From: Brevibacterium luteolum
GTDB taxonomy: Bacteria > Actinomycetota > Actinomycetes > Actinomycetales > Brevibacteriaceae
DNA length: 64,000 bases
Assembly: GCF_013004595.1 (NCBI RefSeq)
Contig: NZ_JABEMC010000002.1
Span: 62,001 to 126,000, forward strand
Reading direction: 5' to 3'
Program-made: the position numbers and the translations under genes
Shown: positions 12,305 to 20,323 of the stretch, one piece after another
Layout: the number at the start of each line of letters is the position of its first letter
Position numbering within the stretch: position 1 is the first letter of the stretch
Notes under the pieces: model-generated
Told to the model about the DNA's origin: nothing
Seen by the model: the letters and a program-made list of their open reading frames with translations, nothing else
The model's database searches: none

Positions 12305-13395
12305 CAGTACCTCACTCGCGGGTCGATGAGGGCGGCGATGATGTCGACGATGAAGTTCGTCACCGCGACGATGACGGCGAGCATGACGACGATGCCCTGC
12401 ACGGCGACGAAGTCGCGGGCGGTCAGGTAGTGGGCGAGCTGGAAGCCCAGCCCCTTCCACTCGAACGTCGTCTCCGTCAGCACCGCGCCTGCGAGCATGA
12501 GGGCGATCTGCATGCCCATGACGGTGATGATCGGGATGAGTGCTGGCCGGTAGGCGTGGCGAGTCACGAGCCTGAACTCGGACACACCTCGGGAGCGGCC
12601 GGATTCGATGTACTGCTGACCGAGCGTGCCGATGAGGTTGGTGCGCACGAGGCGGAGGAACGTTCCGCCGGTGAGCAGGCCGAGTGCGATCGCCGGCAGC
12701 ACGGCGTGGCTCATGACGTCGGTGAAAGCGGCCATGTCGCCGATCCGCAGTGCATCGATGAAGTAGATGCGGGTGGGTGCGACCACCCCGCCCATGACGA
12801 GTTCGGTCGAGGAGCTTGCACGGCCGGCGATCGGCAGGATCGGGAAGAGCACGCCGAAGATGAGCTTGAGGATGAGGCCGGCGAAGAACACCGGGGTGGC
12901 GTAGCCGAGGATCGCGAGCACGCGCAGGGTGGCGTCGGGCCAGGTGTCGCGGAAGCGGGCGGCGATCATGCCCAGCGGGATGCCGAGCAGCAGCGCGACG
13001 ATGAGCGCGAAGAACACGAGCTCCAGCGTCGCGGCCCCGTAGGTCATGAGGATCGAGGTGACCGGGCGGTTGTCCGACAGGGTGGTGCCGAAGTCGCCGC
13101 GCAGCATGTTTCCGAGGTATTCGAAGTACTGCACGAGGATCGGCCGGTCGTAACCGGCCGCGGCGACGCGCTCGGCCAGCTGCGCTTGGGTCAGGCGCCC
13201 GCCGAGGGCGGCGGTGATCGGGTCGCCGGTGATGCGCATGAGGAAGAAGACGAGGGTGGTGAGGATCCACACGGTCGGGATGATGAGCAGGAACCGGATG
13301 AGGATGTATCTCCCCAGGCCGGATCCGGAGCTGCGTTTGGCCGTCTTCGCTGCTGGATCCTCAGCGAGATCGGGCACCTGGACGCTTGCGGTCAT
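12304..13395 (-). CDS. Peptide/nickel-type ABC transporter permease (DppB-like)
   Basis: At 363 residues this is the first permease gene of the cassette. A charged N-terminus is followed by the classic DppB opening (YILIRFLLIIPTVWILTTLVFFLMRITGDP) and six predicted membrane segments, with the conserved block TNLIGTLGQQYIESGRSRG near the coupling helix. It probably pairs with the DppC-like subunit in the cytoplasmic membrane. A 140-base spacer with a strong hairpin separates it from the binding-protein gene, so it is likely expressed at a lower level than the binding protein. The shine-dalgarno is weak. Confidence 0.92.
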   Translation of the reverse strand: MTASVQVPDLAEDPAAKTAKRSSGSGLGRYILIRFLLIIPTVWILTTLVFFLMRITGDPITAALGGRLTQAQLAERVAAAGYDRPILVQYFEYLGNMLRGDFGTTLSDNRPVTSILMTYGAATLELVFFALIVALLLGIPLGMIAARFRDTWPDATLRVLAILGYATPVFFAGLILKLIFGVLFPILPIAGRASSSTELVMGGVVAPTRIYFIDALRIGDMAAFTDVMSHAVLPAIALGLLTGGTFLRLVRTNLIGTLGQQYIESGRSRGVSEFRLVTRHAYRPALIPIITVMGMQIALMLAGAVLTETTFEWKGLGFQLAHYLTARDFVAVQGIVVMLAVIVAVTNFIVDIIAALIDPRVRY

Positions 13396-13474
13396 GGGCT
13401 CACATTTCGTGGGTTGGGATCTGGGTGGTTCTGGTCTCCGCCGCCGAGGCGTCTCTCGCCTCCCGGCAGACCGG

Positions 13475-13512
13475 AGCCGAGGCGGGGGTCTGGTGGGATC
13501 CCCGCCTCGGCT
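13475..13512 (-). terminator. Intra-operon hairpin between binding-protein and permease genes
   Basis: AGCCGAGGCGGGG (13475-13487) and its exact complement (13500-13512) form a 13-bp perfect stem with a 12-base loop. It lies in the gap after the substrate-binding-protein stop. Hairpins here in binding-protein operons usually cause partial termination or protect the upstream mRNA, raising the binding protein over the permeases. Confidence 0.55.
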
Positions 13513-13535
13513 GCGGTGCGCGGTTCAGTCGGGCG

Positions 13536-15173
13536 TCACTTCTCCAGCAGCGCCAGGCGGAACTGGAAGGACGGGTCGAGGGTCTCGTCGACGCCCTTGA
13601 CGTCCTTGCCGGCGACGGCGATCTGGTTGCCCTGCAGCAGCGGCAGGGTCGGCAGATCTTCGCCGATGATGTCCTGCGCCTTGCCGAGCTCCTCAGCGCG
13701 CTTGCCCTCGTCGGCCTCGGAGCCCTGCTCCTTGAGCAGCGTGTTGAGCTCGTCGTTGGTGTAGTGGTTGGCGAGGAACGACGGGTTCTCCTCGGTGTTG
13801 TAGAAGAACGGCACGAGGTAGTTGTCGCCGTCGGCGTAGTCGGGGAACCAGCCGAGCTGGTACAGCGGGTAGACGTCGGCGGTGCGGTCCTCGGCGTACT
13901 TGACCCATTCGGTGGACTGCAGGTCGACGGTGAACAGGTCGGTCGACTCCAGCTGGTCCTTGATGAGCGCGTACTCGTCACCGGAGGACGGGCCGTAGTG
14001 GTCGGGGTTGTACTGCAGCTTCAGCTCGACCGGGGTCTCAACACCGGCGTCCTCGAGGCGCTTCTTGGCCTTCTCAGCATCGGCGCCGCCGTTGCCGTCG
14101 CCGTACATCTCCTTGAGCGATTCCTTGGCTGCCGGCAGTTCGGTGGGCATGTGCGAGTACAGCGGGGTGTAGGTGCCCTTGTAGACCTGGTCGGCCACGG
14201 CCTCACGGTCGATCGAGTCGGCCATCGCCTGGCGGACGGCCAGTGCCTTGTCCTCGTCGGCCTCATCGGTCTTGGCACCGTAGGGCATGGTGTCGAGGTT
14301 GAAGACGATGTAGCGGATCTCACCGCCGGGGCCCTGGTGGACCTCGACGCTGTCGCTGCCTTCGAGGTCTTCGATGTCGGTGGCCGACAGCGAACGCCAG
14401 GCCACATCGATCTGACCCTTCTCGACGTCGAGCTTCATGTTGTTGGCGTCGGAGTAGTAGCGCATCTGCACGTTGGACGTCTTGGCCTCGCCGAGCGCGC
14501 CCTGGTATTCGGGGTTGGCTTCGTAGGCGACGAGCTCGTTGAACTGGTACGAGCCGATCTTGTACGGGCCGCCGAAGGCGTCGCCGGAGACGATGTCGTC
14601 ATCGGGGGTGATCTCGTCGGCGGAGAAGGTGTCCTCATCGACGATCGGGCCGGCCGGCCCGGCGAGCACCTGCGGGAAGATCTGGTCGTTCTCCTTGTTC
14701 AGCTTGAACTGGACCGTCAGGTCATCCGGGGTCTCAACGGATTCGAGGCTGCCGAGCAGGGAGGACGGGCCGTTGGGGTCGGCGATGCCCAGCTGGCGGT
14801 CGAAGGAGAACTTCACATCGGAGGACGTCAGCTCGTTGCCGTTGGAGAACGTCAGGCCCTCCTTGAGCTTGACCTCGAAGGTCTTCGGGTCGGTGAAGTC
14901 GGCCGATTCGGCGATGTCGTTCTCGATGTCGGCGGTGCCGGGCTTGTAGCTCAGCAGGAAGGGGAACACCTGCTTCATGACGAAGAAGGAGCCGTTGTCG
15001 TACGAGCCGGCCGGGTCGAGGACGGTCACCTTGTCGGTGGTGCCGATGGTGAGCGCATCACCGGACTCTCCTTCGCCACCGCCGCCGGTGGTCGAGGTGG
15101 AGCAGGCCGACAGCACCATCGCTGCCGCGCCGAGCGCTGCGCCGGTGGCCAGCAGCTTGCGTGATCGGAACAT
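13536..15173 (-). CDS. Extracellular solute-binding lipoprotein, family 5 (peptide/nickel type)
   Basis: This 545-residue lipoprotein is the substrate-capturing subunit of the ABC importer. A signal peptide ends in lipobox LSAC (Cys24), followed by a Gly/Ser-rich tether and a family-5 binding domain with recognizable blocks (DPKTFEVKLKEGLTFSNG, WRSLSATDIEDLEG, AVRQAMADSIDREAVADQVYKG). I start at 15173, which has AAAGG seven bases upstream, not the ATG six codons earlier. It is first in the operon and divergent from the AGCS symporter. The ligand cannot be deduced from sequence. Confidence 0.93.
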   Translation of the reverse strand: MFRSRKLLATGAALGAAAMVLSACSTSTTGGGGEGESGDALTIGTTDKVTVLDPAGSYDNGSFFVMKQVFPFLLSYKPGTADIENDIAESADFTDPKTFEVKLKEGLTFSNGNELTSSDVKFSFDRQLGIADPNGPSSLLGSLESVETPDDLTVQFKLNKENDQIFPQVLAGPAGPIVDEDTFSADEITPDDDIVSGDAFGGPYKIGSYQFNELVAYEANPEYQGALGEAKTSNVQMRYYSDANNMKLDVEKGQIDVAWRSLSATDIEDLEGSDSVEVHQGPGGEIRYIVFNLDTMPYGAKTDEADEDKALAVRQAMADSIDREAVADQVYKGTYTPLYSHMPTELPAAKESLKEMYGDGNGGADAEKAKKRLEDAGVETPVELKLQYNPDHYGPSSGDEYALIKDQLESTDLFTVDLQSTEWVKYAEDRTADVYPLYQLGWFPDYADGDNYLVPFFYNTEENPSFLANHYTNDELNTLLKEQGSEADEGKRAEELGKAQDIIGEDLPTLPLLQGNQIAVAGKDVKGVDETLDPSFQFRLALLEK

Positions 15174-15547
15174 GAACGCGCCTTTCGTCATTCAGGAGTG
15201 GAGCAGACGTCATCCTAGTGCTGCGGTGTCACGAGGCGACGGCTTGAGCCATGTATATCCCAGATCGCAACCGAAGTGTGACCGTGGGCACGGGACTCCC
15301 CCGCACCTGCGGACGTTCGACAGCGTGCGACCCGAATACCAGGACGTTCGTCACGCCGCTAGGGGGATGCGGCGATTCACAGTGAATTGACACACACCAC
15401 TGAATGTGGCTGAATCACCTCTTGTGATGCCGCGCACAAGGATCGTGCGCGTGCCGCTGTTCCCCCTCCCCTCCCGCATCCGGGACCGGAGGATGCTGCC
15501 GCCTTACCCGAGGCGGTGGCTGGGCTGATTTCCTAAGGAGTCCTTTC
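15174..15547. other. Divergent intergenic region with promoter elements and structured leader
   Basis: The gap separates the minus-strand binding-protein gene from the plus-strand symporter. It holds a perfect inverted repeat ATTCAC-A-GTGAAT (15375-15387), a TTGACA box (15387-15392) and, downstream, three short hairpins at about 15431-15523 before the symporter's ribosome-binding site. I see no gene; an open frame on the minus strand over 15415-15675 is not convincing. Confidence 0.5.
15375..15415 (+). promoter_or_regulatory. Candidate promoter and operator of the AGCS symporter gene
   Basis: A perfect TTGACA (15387-15392) is followed after 17 bases by CTGAAT (15410-15415), a weak -10. The 13-base inverted repeat ATTCACAGTGAAT (15375-15387) touches the -35 box, where a repressor or activator could act. 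The -10 is poor, so the promoter is only a candidate. Confidence 0.4.
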
Positions 15548-17110
15548 ATGTCAGACATCATCAGTCTGCTCAACGACCTCGTCTGGTCGCCGGTGCTCGT
15601 GTACCTGTGCCTGGGCGTGGGCGTGTTCTTCACGATCCGCACGAAGGCGATCCAGATCCGCCGGATCGGCGACATCTTCGTCTACATGTTCACCGGCAAG
15701 GGCTCCTCCTCGGGGGTCTCGTCCTTCCAGTCCCTGGCGGTCTCGCTGTCCGGCCGCGTAGGCACCGGCAACATCGCCGGTGTCGCCACCGCGATCGCGC
15801 TCGGCGGCCCGGGTGCGGTGTTCTGGATGTGGACGGTCGCCCTGCTCGGCGCCTCCACCTCGTTCGTCGAGTCGACGCTGGGCCAGATCTACAAGGAGCG
15901 CGACCGCGACACCGGTGAGTACCGCGGCGGCCCGGCCTACTACCTGGCCAAGGCCTATGCGCACACGAAGGCCAAGGGCCTGTTCCAGCTCTACGGCGCG
16001 ATCTTCGCCTGTGTCACGATCTTCGCCATGAGCTCGCTGCTGCCCGGCGTGCAGGCCAACGGCATCTCCTCGGCGATGGCCAATGCGTGGGGCCTGGAGC
16101 CGTGGATCCCGGCTGTGGGCATCGTCATCGTGCTCGGCTTCATCATCATCGGCGGCATCAAGCGCATCGCGAACTTCGCTTCGATCGTCGTGCCGTTCAT
16201 GGCTGTCATCTACATCATCGGTGCGCTCGTCGTCGTCATCATCAATGCCGGCGCCATCCCTGAGGTCATCTCGCTCATCTTCTCCTCGGCCTTCGGCGTC
16301 AACGCCGCTTTCGGTGCCGTCATCGGCGAGGCTGTGGCCTGGGGCGTCAAGCGCGGCATCTACTCCAATGAGGCCGGCCAGGGCACCGGCCCGCACGCCG
16401 CAGCCGCCTCGGAGGTCTCCCACCCGGCCAAGCAGGGCCTGGTGCAGGCCGGCGCGGTCTACATCGACACGCTGCTCGTGTGCTCGGCCACGGCGTTCAT
16501 GATCCTCTCGACCGGCATGTACCGCGTGTATGAGGGTGAGGACGGCGGCCCGCTCGTCGGCGAGGGCGGACGTCTGCCCGAGGGCGTCGAGGCAGGCCCC
16601 GGCTATGTGCAGAACAGCTTCGACACGATCGTGCCGGGCCTGGGTGCGAGCTTCATCGCGGTCTCGCTGGCGTTCTTCGCCTTCACGACGATCGTGGCCT
16701 ACTACTACATGGCAGAGACGAACCTCTCCTACCTGCTGCGCAACTCGCGCAACACGCTGCTGCGCAGCGTCCTCATGCGCCTGCTGCAGCTGGCGATCCT
16801 CGTGGCCGTCGTCATCGGTGCGGTCGGCGGTGCCGGCGACGCCTGGACGCTCGGCGACATCGGTGTGGGTCTCATGGCGTGGCTCAACATCATCGGCATC
16901 CTGCTCATCCAGGGTCCGGCGTTCAAGATCCTCAAGGACTTCGAGGCCCAGCGCAAGGCCGGCAAGGATCCGGTCTACATCCCGGAGAAGTGCCCGATCC
17001 CGGGTGCTGAGCACTGGGAGTCGGGTCTGCACATCGAGGCGCACGAGGAGGCCACCGGTCAGAAGATCGACCGCCGCACCGGCGATCTCCTCGACCTCCC
17101 GCGCCCCTGA
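15548..17110 (+). CDS. Sodium/alanine (or glycine) symporter, AGCS family
   Basis: This 520-residue protein is an alanine/glycine:cation symporter importing a small amino acid with sodium. The family signature occurs early (LSGRVGTGNIAGVATAIALGGPGAVFWMW), followed by about ten hydrophobic segments and the conserved GVKRGIYSNEAGQGTGPHAAA. Length is normal. AAGGAG sits seven bases upstream of the ATG. The leader is over 100 bases long and rich in hairpins, so post-transcriptional control is possible. It is convergent with the GH79-like gene, with a strong shared terminator between them. Exact substrate is not visible. Confidence 0.93.
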   Translation: MSDIISLLNDLVWSPVLVYLCLGVGVFFTIRTKAIQIRRIGDIFVYMFTGKGSSSGVSSFQSLAVSLSGRVGTGNIAGVATAIALGGPGAVFWMWTVALLGASTSFVESTLGQIYKERDRDTGEYRGGPAYYLAKAYAHTKAKGLFQLYGAIFACVTIFAMSSLLPGVQANGISSAMANAWGLEPWIPAVGIVIVLGFIIIGGIKRIANFASIVVPFMAVIYIIGALVVVIINAGAIPEVISLIFSSAFGVNAAFGAVIGEAVAWGVKRGIYSNEAGQGTGPHAAAASEVSHPAKQGLVQAGAVYIDTLLVCSATAFMILSTGMYRVYEGEDGGPLVGEGGRLPEGVEAGPGYVQNSFDTIVPGLGASFIAVSLAFFAFTTIVAYYYMAETNLSYLLRNSRNTLLRSVLMRLLQLAILVAVVIGAVGGAGDAWTLGDIGVGLMAWLNIIGILLIQGPAFKILKDFEAQRKAGKDPVYIPEKCPIPGAEHWESGLHIEAHEEATGQKIDRRTGDLLDLPRP

Positions 17111-17118
17111 TCTGCTGG

Positions 17119-17170
17119 CCTGACCGGCAGGGCACCTGACCGGCGGGTCACCTGACCGGCAGGTCACGTG
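17119..17170. repeat. Short tandem repeat, 17-base unit, three copies
   Basis: The unit CACCTGACCGGCGGGT occurs as three consecutive near-identical copies between the symporter stop and the terminator hairpin. Copies differ at one to three positions and the last degrades into CACGTGACTG. No coding capacity. Confidence 0.7.
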
Positions 17171-17176
17171 ACTGAA

Positions 17177-17215
17177 CCGGCCCTGGCCGATGGAGATCCC
17201 ATCGGCCAGGGCCGG
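17177..17215. terminator. Bidirectional terminator between AGCS symporter and GH79-like gene
   Basis: A perfect 17-bp stem (CCGGCCCTGGCCGATGG and its complement) with a five-base loop lies between two convergent genes. Position and symmetry suit termination in both directions. Confidence 0.8.
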
Positions 17216-17234
17216 TCTCATGTCTGCGAAGCCC

Positions 17235-18803
17235 TCACCCGTGCACGAACTCGATCGTCGTCGCCGTGCTCGGGGCGATGTCCATGACGAGCCGCCCGTC
17301 CTCGGCGGTCTTCACGCCGCTGCCGGAGTCGGCGAATTCGGCGAGCTCCCGGTATCCGGTCTGGCTCTGCGCGGCATTCGAGGGCGCATGGATCTGCGCG
17401 GCGCGTTCGGCGGTGAACCCCTCCGGGACACTCACGGTCACCTCGCGGCTGCCGTACTGGGCGGCGTCGGCGTTGTTGACGATGGTGACGATGTAGGAGC
17501 CCTCGGTGCGCACGGCGTAGGCGTAGGCGTCGCTGCCGCTGACGGCGACGTCGTGGAAGGTTCCGCCCACGCCGATCTCGGACAGCCGCAGGCCCTGGAA
17601 GTTCGGCTGCGTGAGCACCTCACCGTCGCCGTCCTCGCCAGTGCCCTCGGCGGAGCAGACGACCGACATCGGCGCTCCGCCCTTGCAGGCGCCGAGCATC
17701 GAGTGCATGTTCATCCGCTCGACGCCCATCTCGGCGGCATGCAGCACGTAGTCGACGGTCCACAGCGCCGAGGCGTGGGTGCGGGAGGTGTCGTTGGTTC
17801 CCGGGCAACTGGTCGGCCCGGTCTCCTCGACCCATAAGGGGATGTCGGCGGCTGTGGCCTTGTCCAGCCCGATCGACAGGAGGCGTTCGGCGCTGTCGTG
17901 GGCCAGTGGGTTGACGAGGTTCTCCCATTCGGGCCCGCGCCCGGGGACTACGTCCGAGGTGCATTCGTAGGTGGCATACCAGTGCTGGCTCAAGGCTACG
18001 GTCTCGTCGAATCCGGCATCGAGGAACGCGGTCATCCATGAGCCTTCGGCCACGCCTGGCCCGACGAGGCTGACGTCGTCGCCGACGCGCTGCTCGATCG
18101 CCGACCTGTACGCTTCGACTTGCTTGAGGTAGGCGTCCTCATCCCACTCCCCGGCCTCGCGGATCTTGAGCCCCTCGCGGTGATCGGCGGTGAACCCGTT
18201 GGGTTCATTGCCGATCGACACCGCCAGCAGGTGGGATCCGAAGGCCTGCTGCGCATGGGCGACCATGTCTGCGCCGCGCTCCGGATCGTAGTCACCCAGT
18301 GGGATGCCGAGAGTCACACTCGCGTCGACCTTTTCGACCGTACGCGCGACGCGGTTGAGATCCTCTGGAGTCACGGCGACTCTGCCAGCTGGCGGCTGTT
18401 CCCCCGACGAGGTCCAGAACATGCCCCGGTCGAGCTGGTTGCCCCCGAACCGCAAGCCCGGGCTGCCGAGTTCGGCCAGCACGTCGTCGAGGTTCCCGGC
18501 GTCAGGGTCCCAGCGCGGATCAGCCAGGTCCGTGGCCTCGAAGGAGATGCCGATGTTGTCAGCTGACAGCGCAGTACTCGCGGGGTCCGTGCTGACGCCT
18601 ACGTCCACTGGATCGGGGTTGGGCGCATCAGAGCCGAGTTTCTGCACAAAGGGCACGACTGCGTCGCCAGCCTCACCCCGACCAGATGTGTCGTCTGAGC
18701 GGTCGCGCTCTTTCCCGTTGGTGCAGCCCGTGACGAGGACGGTGATGGCAAGCACTGACGCCACGCCGGCCGTAACGAGCCGGTGCCGAGCTGAGGTTGT
18801 CAC
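17235..18803 (-). CDS. Secreted lipoprotein with GH79-like glycoside hydrolase fold
   Basis: This 522-residue protein has a signal peptide with lipobox LVTGC (Cys27), a charged tether, and a barrel-type domain resembling GH79 (heparanase/beta-glucuronidase) enzymes. The motif SIGNEPNG places a candidate acid/base Glu at residue 200, and LWVEETG a candidate nucleophile at 326-327. A beta-rich C-terminal part follows, typical of the GH-A clan. The GTG start overlaps the LCP gene stop (GTGA), so both are co-transcribed. With the neighbouring LCP ligase and UDP-sugar dehydrogenase remnant this suggests trimming or remodelling of an acidic surface polysaccharide. Fold assignment is moderate; substrate is inferred. 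Confidence 0.72.
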   Translation of the reverse strand: MTTSARHRLVTAGVASVLAITVLVTGCTNGKERDRSDDTSGRGEAGDAVVPFVQKLGSDAPNPDPVDVGVSTDPASTALSADNIGISFEATDLADPRWDPDAGNLDDVLAELGSPGLRFGGNQLDRGMFWTSSGEQPPAGRVAVTPEDLNRVARTVEKVDASVTLGIPLGDYDPERGADMVAHAQQAFGSHLLAVSIGNEPNGFTADHREGLKIREAGEWDEDAYLKQVEAYRSAIEQRVGDDVSLVGPGVAEGSWMTAFLDAGFDETVALSQHWYATYECTSDVVPGRGPEWENLVNPLAHDSAERLLSIGLDKATAADIPLWVEETGPTSCPGTNDTSRTHASALWTVDYVLHAAEMGVERMNMHSMLGACKGGAPMSVVCSAEGTGEDGDGEVLTQPNFQGLRLSEIGVGGTFHDVAVSGSDAYAYAVRTEGSYIVTIVNNADAAQYGSREVTVSVPEGFTAERAAQIHAPSNAAQSQTGYRELAEFADSGSGVKTAEDGRLVMDIAPSTATTIEFVHG

Positions 18804-19843
18804 AGGTGCTGCTGGTCGGCGTTTGCCGCGTAGTCCTTCACGGTGTCGTCCTTGAAGGCCTTGCGGACGTTCTCGAGTTCTTTCTCGTCGACCTTGACGT
18901 ATGACTGGCCATCGGATGATCGGCCGACACCCGCGATGGGAGCGGTGAAGAAGTCGATATCGTCGCTGCGGATATCGCGCATCGCCAGCGCATACCGGGA
19001 GATCGCTGAGGAATGCAGTCCCGAGTCCAGGTACATGTACGGCGAGAAGTCCCGGACCATGCCGGTGACCTTGTTCGGGTTGGACAAGGTATCAGCGTCG
19101 ACGATCTTGCCGAACAGAGAGGACATGAACTCCTGCTGGTTGCGGGCACGCTGTAGGTCTCCGTCGGCGAACTGCTTTCGTGCGCGAACGAAAGCCAGCG
19201 CTGCTTCACCGTCGAGGTGGTTTGTTCCCTCCGTGAAGCTGTGACCGCCGCTCGAGAACGCCTGCGAGGATTCGACATCGACACCGCCCACCGAGTCGGT
19301 GAGCAGCTGGAAGCCCTCGAAGTCGATCATCGCCACGTGGTTGATCGGCGCGCCGATGAAGTCCTCAACAGTGCTGACGGCGAGCGGCAAGCCTCCATAC
19401 GACAAGGCCGCGTTGATCTTCGCCTTGCCGTGACCTTCGATCTCGACCCAGGAGTCACGCGGGATCGACATGAACTGGATGCTCGAACGATCCTCTGGGA
19501 CGTGGGCAACCATGATGGTGTCAGAGCGGAGTCCGCGCGAGTTCGAGAAGTCCACCTGATCCATGGGCTCATCTGCGCCGAGCACAAGGATGTTCATCGC
19601 TCCGCCATCGACCGGCGGCGGCGTCTTGTCACCGAAGACCTGCTCGTCAGGGATCGTGTTCGAGTTCTTGTCAAAGGTCCGGCCGAGGTACCACGCATAT
19701 CCGCCGACCGTTGCAACGAGTACAAGAACAAGGATGAGGAATCCGAAAAGAATCTTCCTGCCAGTTCGGCGAGGCTTGCGCCGCGGTCTCTGGCGACGCT
19801 CCGAGGCATCCTCAAATATGTCGTCGGGCATTACATGCGTCAT
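18800..19843 (-). CDS. LytR-CpsA-Psr (LCP) family cell-wall glycopolymer ligase
   Basis: This 347-residue protein has an Arg-rich cytoplasmic tail, one membrane anchor (about residues 31-50) and an extracellular LCP domain with its diagnostic blocks (MNILVLGADEP, RSDTIMVAHV, SIPRDSWVEIEGHGKAKINAA, and the late FVRARKQFADGDLQRARNQQEFM). LCP enzymes attach glycopolymers from lipid carriers to peptidoglycan. I start at the ATG at 19843; the frame extends to 19951 but gives basic, unconserved residues. The IS3 element begins 118 bases upstream and may have replaced the original promoter. The GH79-like gene follows with a GTGA overlap. Confidence 0.9.
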   Translation of the reverse strand: MTHVMPDDIFEDASERRQRPRRKPRRTGRKILFGFLILVLVLVATVGGYAWYLGRTFDKNSNTIPDEQVFGDKTPPPVDGGAMNILVLGADEPMDQVDFSNSRGLRSDTIMVAHVPEDRSSIQFMSIPRDSWVEIEGHGKAKINAALSYGGLPLAVSTVEDFIGAPINHVAMIDFEGFQLLTDSVGGVDVESSQAFSSGGHSFTEGTNHLDGEAALAFVRARKQFADGDLQRARNQQEFMSSLFGKIVDADTLSNPNKVTGMVRDFSPYMYLDSGLHSSAISRYALAMRDIRSDDIDFFTAPIAGVGRSSDGQSYVKVDEKELENVRKAFKDDTVKDYAANADQQHL

Positions 19844-20020
19844 TGGTTGTCCTACTCGTTCCACAGGTATCGGGAGCTGCTGACCCCTGAGGCGTCGATG
19901 GCGGTCGCCTGACTTCTGACGGCATACAGTCTTCAGAGTCTTTCCGCACAATGATAGAGCGGGACTGCTGAAGGTTTGGTTGACTTCACGACTGGATAGA
20001 TTCCAGGAAGGTGAGAGGTC

Positions 20021-20323
20021 ATGCCGAAGATCTACACCGATGAGTTCAAGCAGTCAGCGCTCGAGCTCGTGGGCGACGGAATGTCCCAGAAGCAGGTGTG
20101 CGCTGATCTTGGGATCTCGAAGTCAGCCCTGCGGGCCTGGGTCCGTGACTCCCGCCTGCGCGAGCACGGCCTCGAGCCCGTGCGCGATCCCGAGGGGTCA
20201 CGCGCCCAGGCGGCAGCACTCAAACGCATCCGCGAGCTAGAACGAGAGAACAAGATCCTGCGTGAAGCAGCAGCGTATCTCTCGCAGGCGAACTTGAAGC
20301 TCGGCGGTCAGCACCCAAAATGA
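20021..20323 (+). CDS. IS3-family transposase OrfA
   Basis: The 100-residue protein has an N-terminal helix-turn-helix (MPKIYTDEFKQSALELVGDG ... SQKQVCADLGISKSALRAWV) that binds the IS ends, and a C-terminal leucine-zipper-like helix (RIRELERENKILREAAAYL) used for OrfA/OrfAB dimers. It ends at a TGA immediately after the heptamer CCCAAAA, a canonical -1 slippery site, so some ribosomes should continue into orfB. Confidence 0.92.
   Translation: MPKIYTDEFKQSALELVGDGMSQKQVCADLGISKSALRAWVRDSRLREHGLEPVRDPEGSRAQAAALKRIRELERENKILREAAAYLSQANLKLGGQHPK
20314..20320 (+). promoter_or_regulatory. Candidate programmed -1 frameshift site CCCAAAA
   Basis: The last two sense codons of orfA (CCA AAA) with the preceding C form the X XXY YYZ heptamer C CCA AAA directly before the orfA TGA. 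Slipping back one base places ribosomes in the orfB frame (CCC AAA ATG ATG). The orfB ATG overlaps the same site, so coupled re-initiation is also possible. Confidence 0.65.

Noticed and set aside
13386-15164. A 592-codon plus-strand frame opposite the binding-protein gene
   Set aside because: Low-complexity Val/Gly/Leu text with no motif; the minus-strand lipoprotein has a signal peptide, ribosome-binding site and family blocks.
15420-15547. Glycine riboswitch in the AGCS leader
   Set aside because: The expected conserved core was not found by eye; only generic hairpins are seen.
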